A DNA stretch of 64,000 nucleotides. Source: Candidatus Izemoplasmatales bacterium (GTDB lineage: Bacteria > Bacillota_I > Bacilli_A > Izemoplasmatales > Hujiaoplasmataceae). The position numbers and the translations under genes were made by a program. Below, piece after piece: positions 27,340 to 35,850 of this stretch. The notes under the pieces are model-generated. The model searched no databases and was not told the DNA's origin. It saw only the letters and a list, made by a program, of their open reading frames with translations. The stretch is taken from assembly GCA_041649275.1 (NCBI GenBank), contig JBAZNL010000001.1, forward strand, positions 1-64,000. The letters run 5' to 3'. Position 1 is the stretch's first letter; each line of letters starts with the position of its first letter.

Positions 27340-27658
27340 AATTTACTTTCGGTTGAGAAAAATCAACCTACTTCCACCTTTTGTACAATCAATATATTCT
27401 GGTCGAATCAGTCTGATAATGCCTGGATTGTTTTTTATATTGCGAGTCTACTCGCGATTTTCGAATACAAATCGGTAATCGAACACAAAATTCTATTATC
27501 TCCGTCTCATTCAAAAACATGAGTTGAAATCAGCTTTTGGATACTCACATTTCGCATGGTGAATGTACTCCTTATTGATGCACAATAGGTATATATGAGT
27601 TGTTAAAAAAGTGACGCGTCTTTTTTAAAAGCTATTCAACCTTTTATAAAACCTGCGG
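27340..27658. other. Non-coding gap upstream of the RES gene
   Basis: AT-rich, with no convincing gene on either strand; a promoter for the RES gene presumably lies here, but I cannot single one out. Confidence 0.3.
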
Positions 27659-28780
27659 CTAATTCCTTAATGTTTCAATGAATTTGACACTTTCAATCAT
27701 TTTCTGTTCTTGTGACAACTTCATTATTTCAATTTGCGCAGTGTCAAAAGTAATATATTGGGTGACTTCATCATAAGTGCTGAATGCCAATAGATTCAGT
27801 TTATCAATAATGTCATTGACATCGAACATGAATTCTCCGAAAAAAGCACTTAATAGTTGTTTTCGCAAATACAGTTTCTCAATTATCGATTCCGAGTCCA
27901 CAATGTAACAAATTGATGAAATATAATGATTAAGGAAATAATTAATTTGAATTTGTTTCTGATCCTTTTTTAATTTTTGGAAAAGAATTTTGTATATGTT
28001 AATGTTGTTTGGTTTTGACTTGAACTTAAGTGGGTCTATATCGGTAGAGGTTTTTTTTGTAATACCGCTAACTTTGATTTCCCACTCACTAAGGTACTTT
28101 ACTACTTTGCCATAAGAAAAAACATTCGCCTCAAGGTCTTCATTTGCGACATTCCATACCCCCTCAACTAGCCATTCAAGAATCTGCTCTGAATAAACTT
28201 GCAATACCTTTCTTAGATAAGACTTGCTAAATCTATTATTCTTTAATAATACATCTAAAATGATGCGAAAATGGTCTTCAAGAACAATACGAAGTCGGTT
28301 AATAAGATCATTAAAATATGAAATGAAGTCATCTCGAATTCCTTCTCCTTTGGGGTCGACCTCGGGTTGGATGATATCAGGCACAAGAGAAAGCAAATAC
28401 ATATAGAAGCCCGCGGTACCGTAAATGAAAAACGCAAATTCACGAGCATGGGTGTCGACATGAACACTCCCTAACGAAAAGTATAATTGAGTCAGTTGTT
28501 CTGGAGACAAAGTCCAAAAATCGAATAGCATCTTTTTGTCAACGAACTGTTTGGAATAAGGTGAAATGATAAAACCAAAATTTGGTGCAGCAATAGTGAT
28601 ACCTGTAAGAATTTTTCGAGCTAATAAAGGACCGTTTCTATTCATGATTTCAAAAACGGAGTATGAAGAGATAACCACTTTGCTTCCAAAGAATTTTTCA
28701 ATTGTTTTTAATCGATTAAATGAAGGGTTCTTGTCAATTCCTAGAATGAAATATAATACAACTGTATCAAGTAGAATCAT
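27659..28780 (-). CDS. Unknown protein with a PIN-like N-terminal start
   Basis: A 373-residue protein that I cannot assign to a family. It begins MILLDTVVLYFILG, with Asp at residue 5, and has VVISSYSVFEIMN at about residues 34-46. This order (Asp on the first strand, then Ser/Glu after the second) is what the nucleolytic PIN fold shows. The rest is largely helical and charged with no clear second acidic cluster, so a nuclease role is only a possibility. A GGAAGTG ribosome binding site lies eight bases before the start. Its AT-rich composition and position next to a RES toxin-like gene and a dead recombinase suggest a small acquired defence-type island. Confidence 0.45.
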   Translation of the reverse strand: MILLDTVVLYFILGIDKNPSFNRLKTIEKFFGSKVVISSYSVFEIMNRNGPLLARKILTGITIAAPNFGFIISPYSKQFVDKKMLFDFWTLSPEQLTQLYFSLGSVHVDTHAREFAFFIYGTAGFYMYLLSLVPDIIQPEVDPKGEGIRDDFISYFNDLINRLRIVLEDHFRIILDVLLKNNRFSKSYLRKVLQVYSEQILEWLVEGVWNVANEDLEANVFSYGKVVKYLSEWEIKVSGITKKTSTDIDPLKFKSKPNNINIYKILFQKLKKDQKQIQINYFLNHYISSICYIVDSESIIEKLYLRKQLLSAFFGEFMFDVNDIIDKLNLLAFSTYDEVTQYITFDTAQIEIMKLSQEQKMIESVKFIETLRN

Positions 28781-29159
28781 TCTGTCACTTCCTAAGTTCG
28801 GTTATAGAGAATTGGGATAATAGTTTATCTGATTGGTTTTCATGCATGCGATATCAGAGCCGGACACTCATCAATTTTCCCAAAATTCCCTCTTTTTGAC
28901 AACGTCTATTTCTTGAATGACCGCTTACAAAAAAAAGACAACATGTTTCGTATTATTGCGCCTACACATAGATTAAATGAAGAACGCTTATATCTAAATA
29001 TAGTATACGGTTTTGAAATGCATTGTCAATTAAGTTTCTTGAAACATATGATAGAAAGCAACTTCAAATCTCAATTGGTTAAGTATATATTTTTCCCCTA
29101 TCGAAGATGTAGAAACACAACGACTATTTTCGATTCATAAAGAAGCCAGGAAAAACTAT
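28781..29159. other. AT-rich gap before the GC-rich half of the genome
   Basis: No gene recognised. The base composition changes sharply close to 29200, so this looks like the right edge of the acquired island. Confidence 0.35.
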
Positions 29160-29203
29160 GAAAAAAACGTAATTTCCATCGAAATCATCGAAAATTACGC
29201 TTT
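29160..29203 (-). terminator. Rho-independent terminator of the BlaI-fusion operon
   Basis: CGTAATTT and AAATTACG arms (plus 29168-29175 and 29192-29199) with seven A on the plus strand just left of them give a hairpin plus U-tract in a minus-strand transcript. It lies about 170 bases after the stop of the beta-propeller lipoprotein. Confidence 0.75.
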
Positions 29204-29372
29204 TCAAATGTAAATAGGTGACAAAGGTTGCATATAGTCGACATAGTCCGCACTAACGGCTCAAGGTGCCTTGTACTATTCCCTACTATATGAAATTGGG
29301 AACACCTTTTCGGGATGTTCCCATCTTTCAGTTCTACGATCTCTTTTGCAGTGCATCTATATTGTACTGGCT

Positions 29373-30395
29373 TTATCGATCTCGAATCACGTTCAGTTGG
29401 TCGATCCGAATCCAATAGGGGGAATAGCCGCGATCGCCCGACATGAAGGATGTATAGAACAAGTAGATGCCGTCCTCGGAAACGTGGGCTCGTCCGTCTT
29501 CCTGGCTGGTATTGACTTGGGATCCGAGATTGACCGGTTCGGTGAAGGTGGAATCTTCGGTTCGATAACTGATGTACAAGTCGTGCGCCCCCAAGCCGCC
29601 CGCGCGGCTTGACATGAAGATGAGGAAGCTTTCATCGGGTGCGATCGCGGGATCGCCGTTGCCGTAGAGTCCCGTCCCCTGGTTTTCGATCGGGACCGGG
29701 GTTTCGTACACGCCCTCATGAAAGACCGAGACGTAGATCTGCGGGATGCCTAGACCGCCAATGGTTGACAGGGGGACGTAGAGATTCTTGTTCCCGGCGA
29801 TCGCGAAGCTCCAGCCAAGCGACAGGCCCTCTGGAATCGGGATGTCAACCATCGCCGCGTTTCCCCATCCGGATTCGTTCCGCGTCGCCCGGTAGAGGCC
29901 AAATGCGATGCCGTCAAAGTTCATGAAGTACAATCCGTCGTCTCCCGGTATGAATGCCGGACAGTTCGTGTCGCCCTCGATGCCCTCGACTTCCAGCTTC
30001 GCCGCCGCCGTCCACAATCCGTCGACTTTCCGGGTGAACCAGATCTGGATCCGATCGGACGACACCAGATATTTCGACCAGTACATTTCGTTGCCGTCCG
30101 GAGAAAAGGTCGGTGCGGAATGCCAGAACCACGTGGCGTTCGCAACATATCCCGTCGGGTCAAAGCGAATGACGCGGTTGGTCGGCGGCGTTTCGCCGAG
30201 ATAGTCGTATCGGCGATCGGTCGTCGATACCGTCGACAGGATGGTCGTCAAGGCGATTGTCGTCGTTTCCGCACTCGTGGACGGCGGAGCCGTCGTCACC
30301 GTCGTCACCGTCGTCGTCATGGCGGTGGGTACGGCGAGGCAGCCGGTCAGACAGGAACAGAAAACGGTGAGGATCCAGAGGACATGCGCTCTCAT
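29373..30395 (-). CDS. Lipoprotein with PD40/TolB-like beta-propeller
   Basis: A 340-residue exported lipoprotein. The signal peptide ends in the lipobox CLTGCLA near residue 20, followed by a Thr/Ser-rich linker to about residue 55. The remainder consists of repeats such as PTFSPDGNEMYWSK, CPAFIPGDDGLYFM and PAIAPDESFLIFMSS, which are PD40-type blades. Such propellers bind peptides or glycans outside the cell. It is the third gene of the operon that starts with the BlaI-fusion repressor, 43 bases after the metallopeptidase lipoprotein, and has a good AAAGGAG site. Ligand unknown. Confidence 0.75.
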   Translation of the reverse strand: MRAHVLWILTVFCSCLTGCLAVPTAMTTTVTTVTTAPPSTSAETTTIALTTILSTVSTTDRRYDYLGETPPTNRVIRFDPTGYVANATWFWHSAPTFSPDGNEMYWSKYLVSSDRIQIWFTRKVDGLWTAAAKLEVEGIEGDTNCPAFIPGDDGLYFMNFDGIAFGLYRATRNESGWGNAAMVDIPIPEGLSLGWSFAIAGNKNLYVPLSTIGGLGIPQIYVSVFHEGVYETPVPIENQGTGLYGNGDPAIAPDESFLIFMSSRAGGLGAHDLYISYRTEDSTFTEPVNLGSQVNTSQEDGRAHVSEDGIYLFYTSFMSGDRGYSPYWIRIDQLNVIRDR

Positions 30396-30438
30396 GATTG
30401 TCGATCTCCTTTGTGTTGATCTGCGGTCTTCATATGCG

Positions 30439-32172
30439 TCAGCTCAAGTAACCGTAGGTATCGATCAGCCATTGCTGCCATTCTTCGATCAATTCGGCCC
30501 AGGTGAGGGAGATTTCCGCCTCGATCGTGTTCTGATGGATGAAGATCCGATTCATGACCTTTTCTCCATACGTGATCCGGACGTAGTTCGGGACGGAAAT
30601 CAGGGCTAAGCCGTTTTGAGTGCTGACGGTGAAATCCCCGCTCACGACGATCGACATGTCGCAGTACGTTGGGAAGTCGTCCGCCTGGGGATCCCGTCCC
30701 AGAAATCCGCGCATATCTTCGAGTCCATCCCAGTTGTACCGGATCATGGCTTCGAAGAAGCGCTGGTAGAACAAGCGCAAGAAGTAGGACGAGCTGTTTC
30801 CATAGTCCGCGATGGCTTCGTACTGCCAGTTGTATCCGACCGTGGGAGTGGTCAGGTAATGCAGGTACTCATGGTTGACAGGCCATACCGAAGCGCTGTA
30901 CACGGTCGTGTGGGGGATGGAATAGTAGGCGATGGAACGTGCCGCGTCCTGCGTGGCCTTCTCGTCGCACAGAACGATGCTCAGGGGTCGATAGACGCGT
31001 TCGGGATCCCGATAGACGAGATCCGCCGCGGCCATGTCGTCTTCGATTCGCGAGAAGGCTTCGATCAGGTGGGCGTAGTCCGACTTGAAGTAGTCGATTT
31101 CCATCATGTCCATGCTGGCCTCGCTGTAGACGTTCAGCAGATAGTACGTCGCATGCTCGGTGGAAGCGAGGATGGGCGCGGTCATTCCGCCATAGGCGAA
31201 ACGAATCGGCGTTTCCCGTGCGGTCACGCGGGTCGCGCTGCCGATCGATGACAGCCAGTCGTTCATGATCCCGACGGCTTCCGCATCGAACTGAGACGGA
31301 GCGGCGTCCTGGAGACGAATCATGTCGGCCACCGAGGAGATCCCGCGGTCATCGATCAGGCCGTTCACAAGGATGCACGCAACCGCCTTGACGAAGGGAA
31401 GGGCATCGCCGACGTAGGATGAAACGAAGCAGGGGTAGGTCAGATCGAGATATTCCTGATTGCCCGATCCTTCGGTGAACTCGACGACGTCGTGAATCGA
31501 AATGTCGGGAACGTCCGTCTCCCAGCCCAATTCGGCCGCGATACGATTGCTCAACCCATAGAGCCACCCGTAGTTGCTGTAGTCGCCGAAGGAGGACTGC
31601 AGCGTGATCAGGACCTGCATGTAGGTCCCGGCATCTTCGAGGATGAAGAAGGCTTTGCGGCCGGCGCTGTCCGAACGCGAGGGAACATCCTCGAAGATGT
31701 AGTTCCCGACCTGACGGTCCGGAGGAATCCGGCTTGTTTCCAGAAACGACATGAGCGTTTCCTGATAGGCGACGAACTCGTTGCGATCGCCGGTCGCGAT
31801 GTGATCGGAGAAGAAGTATACGACACCTTCTTCCACGCATGTCATGAAATTGAGTTGCGGCAGGTACCCCGCCATGCGCGGCTCGCGCACAAAGACGATG
31901 TCCGGCGAATAGACGCACGCGTCGCCGGTCGTGACGACCGCGTCGGTCGTCGTGCTCGTTGCCGGTGTCGTCGTGGATGACGAAGTGACCGTCGGTGCCG
32001 TCGTGCCCGTCGTTGAGGGCGAGGTTCCCGTCGTCATCGTCGTGCTCGTCGACGACGAAGCGACCGTCGGCGTCGTCGCGGACGAATGCAAGACGCAGCC
32101 GGACAAGAACAGCATCGTGAGGATCGACGGAACCGTCAGGCAGATGAGTCGTCGGATTCGCATGACCCTCAT
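30439..32172 (-). CDS. Lipoprotein with HExxH metallopeptidase-like domain
   Basis: About 577 residues. The start at 32172 is chosen because ATG overlaps the stop of the upstream repressor gene as ATGA and a GGAAGGA site precedes it. The signal peptide ends LSGC and a Thr/Ser-rich linker of about 50 residues follows. The extracellular part holds NHEYLHYLTTP, an HExxH zinc motif, and QYEAIADY about 18 residues later, which supplies the third zinc-ligand glutamate of gluzincins (peptidase MA-like). It should act on the outer surface as a protease, target unknown. The fusion partner encoded just before it has the same fold without the catalytic His-Glu. Confidence 0.72.
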   Translation of the reverse strand: MRVMRIRRLICLTVPSILTMLFLSGCVLHSSATTPTVASSSTSTTMTTGTSPSTTGTTAPTVTSSSTTTPATSTTTDAVVTTGDACVYSPDIVFVREPRMAGYLPQLNFMTCVEEGVVYFFSDHIATGDRNEFVAYQETLMSFLETSRIPPDRQVGNYIFEDVPSRSDSAGRKAFFILEDAGTYMQVLITLQSSFGDYSNYGWLYGLSNRIAAELGWETDVPDISIHDVVEFTEGSGNQEYLDLTYPCFVSSYVGDALPFVKAVACILVNGLIDDRGISSVADMIRLQDAAPSQFDAEAVGIMNDWLSSIGSATRVTARETPIRFAYGGMTAPILASTEHATYYLLNVYSEASMDMMEIDYFKSDYAHLIEAFSRIEDDMAAADLVYRDPERVYRPLSIVLCDEKATQDAARSIAYYSIPHTTVYSASVWPVNHEYLHYLTTPTVGYNWQYEAIADYGNSSSYFLRLFYQRFFEAMIRYNWDGLEDMRGFLGRDPQADDFPTYCDMSIVVSGDFTVSTQNGLALISVPNYVRITYGEKVMNRIFIHQNTIEAEISLTWAELIEEWQQWLIDTYGYLS

Positions 32173-33119
32173 GAGTTCCTTCCCCCGCCTCCGAAATACG
32201 TCTGGCCGAGATATTCGAGCCAAGATCCCCAGAACTCCCCTTCCGAACAATGAAACAGCGTTCCGAGCGCTTCGGGTGCCCGCAGAAACGCCTGCAGTCC
32301 TTCGACGCCGTATCGGGCGACGATGAACCGAATGACCGTACAGGCCATTTCATACCCTCTTTCTCGGCGGAACGCACCATAATCGGTGGGGACCCGATAG
32401 ACTGAATAGGGATCGAGCCGATCCTTCTCGATTTCCATCGCCTTCCTGATGGCGTCGTCGGTCAGCCAGCGGGCTTCGTAGACCGCCACGCCTTCAATCA
32501 GCCAGAAGGGGGCGTAGGGATTCACGAAGTGCATCAGAAGCTGCGTCAGCACGTGGAGCGCGGCCTTCTCCGGGGAAGAGTTCCCGAACGTCTCCTCCGG
32601 GGCGACATGCAGGATTTCCCAGAACCATCCGGCCGTCATCCAGTCCGGCCCATGCTCGTATCCCAGCGCGGACTGCATCACCTTGAACGACGAATGCACA
32701 TAGACCATGTGCTTCTCCGCGGGCCGGAAAGACAGATCGCCAGAGATTCTCGAATAGTTCGATTCCAGGGATTCCGCCAGGCGGACGATGAACGTTTTTG
32801 ATTCACCGCCGGAAAATCGGAAATGTTCCGTCTCATGGACCACGAAGTCGCCGTAGATCTTCGCAAACAACGATTTCGTCTCGCTGCGGACGTATTCCAT
32901 TTCCGTCACCAGGGGATAATAGAAGAAGGCGTTCTTCACGGTATAAAAGCCGATGATCTTCTTGGCCACGAGCCGGGACAGCAGGGTTTTGACGGTCGCC
33001 GTGCTCCATGAGTTCGAGGCCGGCAGGTTCGCGATGATTTCTCGCGAACCGAGCGGCGATCTGTTCAGCAAGACCCGCAGCAGGACCCATTCCGAATTGG
33101 TGATTCCCGTCGTCTTCAT
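32169..33119 (-). CDS. BlaI/CopY-type repressor fused to a degenerate metallopeptidase-like domain
   Basis: A 316-residue cytoplasmic protein (no signal peptide). Residues about 1-85 are a BlaI/MecI/CopY winged helix: ITNSEWVLLRVLL, STATVKTLLSRLVAKKIIG, FYYPLVTEMEY. The C-terminal 200 residues resemble a peptidase MA/gluzincin domain with FWLIEGVAVYEAR, where the glutamate normally completes the zinc site. However, the HExxH position reads VLTQLLMHF, so the first His and Glu are missing and it is probably not a peptidase. It likely senses something through this domain and represses its own operon through the TACAnnTGTA box in its promoter. It overlaps the downstream lipoprotein start. Confidence 0.8.
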   Translation of the reverse strand: MKTTGITNSEWVLLRVLLNRSPLGSREIIANLPASNSWSTATVKTLLSRLVAKKIIGFYTVKNAFFYYPLVTEMEYVRSETKSLFAKIYGDFVVHETEHFRFSGGESKTFIVRLAESLESNYSRISGDLSFRPAEKHMVYVHSSFKVMQSALGYEHGPDWMTAGWFWEILHVAPEETFGNSSPEKAALHVLTQLLMHFVNPYAPFWLIEGVAVYEARWLTDDAIRKAMEIEKDRLDPYSVYRVPTDYGAFRRERGYEMACTVIRFIVARYGVEGLQAFLRAPEALGTLFHCSEGEFWGSWLEYLGQTYFGGGGRNS

Positions 33120-33135
33120 CGGCGCCCTCCATAAC

Positions 33136-33151
33136 GTTTACATTTGTAAAC
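33136..33151 (-). promoter_or_regulatory. BlaI/CopY-type operator (TACATTTGTA core)
   Basis: The 16-base GTTTACATTTGTAAAC has GTTTAC/GTAAAC arms and contains the exact TACAnnTGTA core known for CopY and BlaI/MecI-family operators. It lies just downstream of the -10 box of the adjoining promoter and 17 bases before the start codon of the BlaI-fusion gene, an ideal place for autorepression. I see no second copy elsewhere in the window. Confidence 0.8.
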
Positions 33152-33157
33152 ATTTAT

Positions 33158-33186
33158 AGTATACTCCGGTCGTTCCGCATTGTCAA
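33158..33186 (-). promoter_or_regulatory. Sigma-A promoter of the BlaI-fusion operon
   Basis: Minus-strand TTGACA and TATACT separated by exactly 17 bases, 39 bases upstream of the start codon, with the operator directly downstream. Both boxes match consensus closely. Confidence 0.85.
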
Positions 33187-33403
33187 CGCCGGATTTCGGT
33201 TTTCTCAGTCAACGCAGTGATCGGAATCAAGCGCCGTCCCGCCATCGAGAAGGATGTTACCCATGACAGGACCGCGTTCCGAGCGAGGAAAGCGAGGGAT
33301 ACTTGCGCAAGCTCGGCCATGCGGCCACCGACGACGATTCCCGTTGGCAAGTCCGTGCCAACGCCATCGCGATCGGCGGATCCATGATGATCCCTTGCGG
33401 AAT
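33187..33403. other. Intergenic region without a gene
   Basis: GC-rich; nothing recognisable besides the flanking promoter on the left and terminator on the right. Confidence 0.35.
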
Positions 33404-33446
33404 CAAAAAAAAGCGTACTTTCCGAAGACTACGTCGAAAGTACGCT
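33404..33446 (-). terminator. Rho-independent terminator of the second matrix gene
   Basis: Perfect 11-base arms AGCGTACTTTC and GAAAGTACGCT (plus 33412-33422 and 33436-33446) with eight A to the left on the plus strand, giving a hairpin with U-tract for minus-strand transcripts from the gene ending at 33725. The same hairpin would also work as a barrier for transcription into the repressor operon. Confidence 0.88.
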
Positions 33447-33724
33447 GATCTGGGATCGTTGTGAATGACGGACGGCGGGCATCCTCGAATCCGTTCATCC
33501 GATGGGTCGGGACGGGCGGCGGATGTGGAAAAGACGTTTCCGTGCACATGGCGCAAGTGGATCCGCGTTGCGCACGGAAGGATTGGGCATTCTTCGCGTT
33601 CTTCCATGCCGAACCCAAGGGGAAGAACGATCCGGGATTCGGCACTCCCGGCCTCCACAGAAGGACGATCGTCGGCGGATCGCCGATCTGTCGAACCGTC
33701 CGACGGCGAATCAGGACGATTTGT

Positions 33725-34207
33725 TCAGTCGACAGGCCGCTGAATGAAATTCAGTTGAAACGAGACGGTGCTTCCCTGGATCATCGCGCGTTCCTCTTCG
33801 GTCGACGGCATCCTGAGTCGAATCGTGACCGTGACGTTCGCCTGGGAAGAAACACCCGTTTCGACCTCGTGTTCGAACAAAAGCATGTCGTTCACATTCT
33901 CGTAGGTCGCGTTGGCGTTTCGGATCGTGACGTTCACGAGCTGGACCTCGAACTCATGTCCTTCTTCGAGGGCGACCGAGTAGCGGTAGCTGACCTCATT
34001 CACGTCGTTTCTTCCAAGAACGGCGCCGACCGGGACGAGGCGCTTCCCGGACGGAGCGGAGAGCTTGACGACTTGGGATGCGTAGGAATAGGCGACGGCA
34101 TCGTTCCATTGCAGACCGGAGTCGTTCTCCAGCCAGTACTGATAGGTCAGATGGGTAGAGATGATGACGAAAAGGAAAACAAAAAAAGACACGAATAACT
34201 GTCGCAT
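33725..34207 (-). CDS. Secreted TasA/CalY-like matrix protein (paralogue)
   Basis: A 160-residue exported protein. The ATG at 34207 is preceded by TTGGAGTG; an open frame reaching further upstream runs through the riboswitch and is not real. The N-terminus has a hydrophobic signal (FVSFFVFLFVIISTHLTYQYW) with the aromatic YW-type end seen in SipW substrates. The mature part contains APSGKRLVPVGAVLGRNDVNE, nearly the same as APVGKVLVPAGVVMKANDV of the protein at 36541, so the two are paralogues. It has its own promoter, a c-di-GMP riboswitch and a terminator. Likely an accessory fibre subunit or anchor. Confidence 0.75.
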   Translation of the reverse strand: MRQLFVSFFVFLFVIISTHLTYQYWLENDSGLQWNDAVAYSYASQVVKLSAPSGKRLVPVGAVLGRNDVNEVSYRYSVALEEGHEFEVQLVNVTIRNANATYENVNDMLLFEHEVETGVSSQANVTVTIRLRMPSTEEERAMIQGSTVSFQLNFIQRPVD

Positions 34208-34238
34208 TGTGATCACTCCAACGTAAAAAATGTTTTGG

Positions 34239-34309
34239 AACGGCAACTGGCTATCCCTGAGGGACCCTATAGCTTTCCGTCGCCGGATTGCTCCGGTTTT
34301 GGCTTTATC
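34239..34309 (-). promoter_or_regulatory. c-di-GMP-I (GEMM) riboswitch, single copy
   Basis: Read on the minus strand, AGCCAAAACCGG and a stem closed by a GCAA tetraloop are followed by GACGGAAAGCTATAGGG and, after a short hairpin, GGATAGCCAGTTGCC. These are the hallmarks of class I c-di-GMP aptamers: GNRA-capped P1b, the conserved GACGnAAAGC joining segment, and a tetraloop receptor strand ending in a GCC. It sits in the 5' leader of the matrix gene at 33725. No terminator follows it; a weak TCCAA/TTGGA pairing could hide the ribosome binding site, so control is perhaps translational. Confidence 0.85.
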
Positions 34310-34368
34310 AAACCAAGCCATTCATACATGGATGAAATGCACCAGTATGGCTAGTCTTTGATAACCCG

Positions 34369-34396
34369 ATTATAGCATGTTTGGGAGAATTTGCAA
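34369..34396 (-). promoter_or_regulatory. Promoter of the single-riboswitch matrix gene
   Basis: Minus-strand TTGCAA and TATAAT are separated by 16 bases. The predicted start of transcription is about 50 bases upstream of the riboswitch, which is in the same direction. Confidence 0.72.
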
Positions 34397-34454
34397 TAAC
34401 CTGACGAAAATCCCGAATCATCGGCCTTTCTTTCGCGAAACGGGGGCGAGACGA

Positions 34455-34485
34455 CGAAAAAACCACTCCGTGAATCGGAGTGGTC
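34455..34485 (-). terminator. Rho-independent terminator of the SipW-matrix operon
   Basis: ACCACTCCG and CGGAGTGGT arms (plus 34462-34470 and 34476-34484) with an A-run on their left. It follows the adhesin gene by about 27 bases. Confidence 0.85.
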
Positions 34486-34511
34486 GTTGAAACGAAATTC
34501 CTTGAGGCGGA

Positions 34512-35765
34512 TCAGCGGATCAGGTACAGCCTTCCCGTCCCGTCCTGCGCCCACAGGTCGTTTTCCGCGCCGAACGAAGCGGCGAACGTGTTCCACCACG
34601 CAACGCCGGGCATCGTCGATGCGTTGACGAGGGTGGCGGCGATTCCTCGCAGCGTGACATCCGGCGTGTAGATGATCGTTCCGGTGACCGATCGAAACGC
34701 CACCTTGGAATAATAGGTTCTCAGGAGCGTCTGCGAACCGCTCGAGGTTCCGATCGCGGTCCCGACATAACTTCGGTTCGCATTGGTCTGCGGGAACAGG
34801 CTCCCCGTGAAGAACGCGTCGGTCAACGACACGTTGGCGCTCGTCGATTGATTCTGACCGATGAATCCGCCCAGGTACCGGTTGGAATACCGCAGGTTGT
34901 ACGTGCTGGACGTTTCCAGGGTATTCCTCGAGGTCATCTCCACGACGGCTCTTGAGATGGAGCATTTCGCCCCGCTGGCGACGCGGCCGACGATTCCCCC
35001 CGTATAGGACGAGGTCGGGTAGGAAAACACCTCGCCCTGCAGGTCGACGTCGGAGACCAGGACCTGGGCGCCGCTCGTGCCGATCGTGCCGATCAGGCCG
35101 CCGGCGTACGAGCTCTTGTTGAAGACCTTCAGGTTCGTCGTCTTGACGTCGTTCAGATGCACGACGGTGGAAGACGTGGTGACGCTGCCGATCAAGCCGC
35201 CGGCGCCGGCGGAACTGGTTCCGCGCACCCCGGAATCCACGACGGTGATGTCGGAAAGGGTGTTGGTCAGTCCGTAGACGTTGCCGGCGATCAACCCCGC
35301 CCGCAGGGAGGTTCCGCCGAGGGCGGTGGTTCCCAGGGTCAAGTACACGTTGGACAACGTGAGATTGTAGACGGATCCGCCGTACATCCGCGGGAAGATG
35401 CCGAAATACAGGTAGGAACCCGAGTTGCAGGAGATCGTCAGATTGCTGATCGTCTTCCCGTTGCCGTCGAGCGTGCCGCGGAAGACGACCGCGTTGTTGG
35501 TGCTGTTGTAGGTCCAGGTGAAGCCGGTGAAGTCGAGGTCGTTGAACAGGTAGTATCGATCGGTGGACGCGCTGTTGGTCTTCGTCGCGAAATTGTAGAA
35601 TTCCTGCGGCGTGGTGATGGCGATGCCCCAGTCGCCGATGTTGACGTCGGTGTTCTGGGCGTTGATCGTGTTGTCCCAATACGAATATCCGATCATCCAG
35701 GTCGACGAAAAGCACAAGAAAACGACAATCGACAAAGCGATTCTGACGCCTGATCGTCTATTCAT
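34512..35765 (-). CDS. SipW-type secreted adhesin with GLUG-like beta-helix repeats
   Basis: A 417-residue exported protein. Its N-terminus ends a hydrophobic stretch with GYSYWDN, the same YWDN signature seen in the matrix protein at 36541, so the neighbouring SipW-like peptidase probably cleaves it. After FRGTLDGNGKTISNLTI the protein is built of repeats containing GGLIG, GLIAGNV and GGIVGRVASG, which are GLUG-type beta-helix turns typical of surface adhesins. It is the last gene in the riboswitch-controlled operon and has a strong AAGGAGG site. It may link cells to matrix fibres. Confidence 0.78.
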   Translation of the reverse strand: MNRRSGVRIALSIVVFLCFSSTWMIGYSYWDNTINAQNTDVNIGDWGIAITTPQEFYNFATKTNSASTDRYYLFNDLDFTGFTWTYNSTNNAVVFRGTLDGNGKTISNLTISCNSGSYLYFGIFPRMYGGSVYNLTLSNVYLTLGTTALGGTSLRAGLIAGNVYGLTNTLSDITVVDSGVRGTSSAGAGGLIGSVTTSSTVVHLNDVKTTNLKVFNKSSYAGGLIGTIGTSGAQVLVSDVDLQGEVFSYPTSSYTGGIVGRVASGAKCSISRAVVEMTSRNTLETSSTYNLRYSNRYLGGFIGQNQSTSANVSLTDAFFTGSLFPQTNANRSYVGTAIGTSSGSQTLLRTYYSKVAFRSVTGTIIYTPDVTLRGIAATLVNASTMPGVAWWNTFAASFGAENDLWAQDGTGRLYLIR

Positions 35766-35850
35766 GATGCCGTTCGCCTCCTTCTCTTCATCGTTTCGCC
35801 GGCGGTTCGGGATGGTTCCGCCGCGTGAACAGCGAGCGGATGACCCGTGG

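Noticed and set aside
30180..30340. Repeated GTCGTC-type tract that looks like a simple repeat
   Set aside because: It is the codons of the Thr/Ser-rich linker of the lipoprotein; similar tracts occur in the other two lipoproteins and are explained by the protein.
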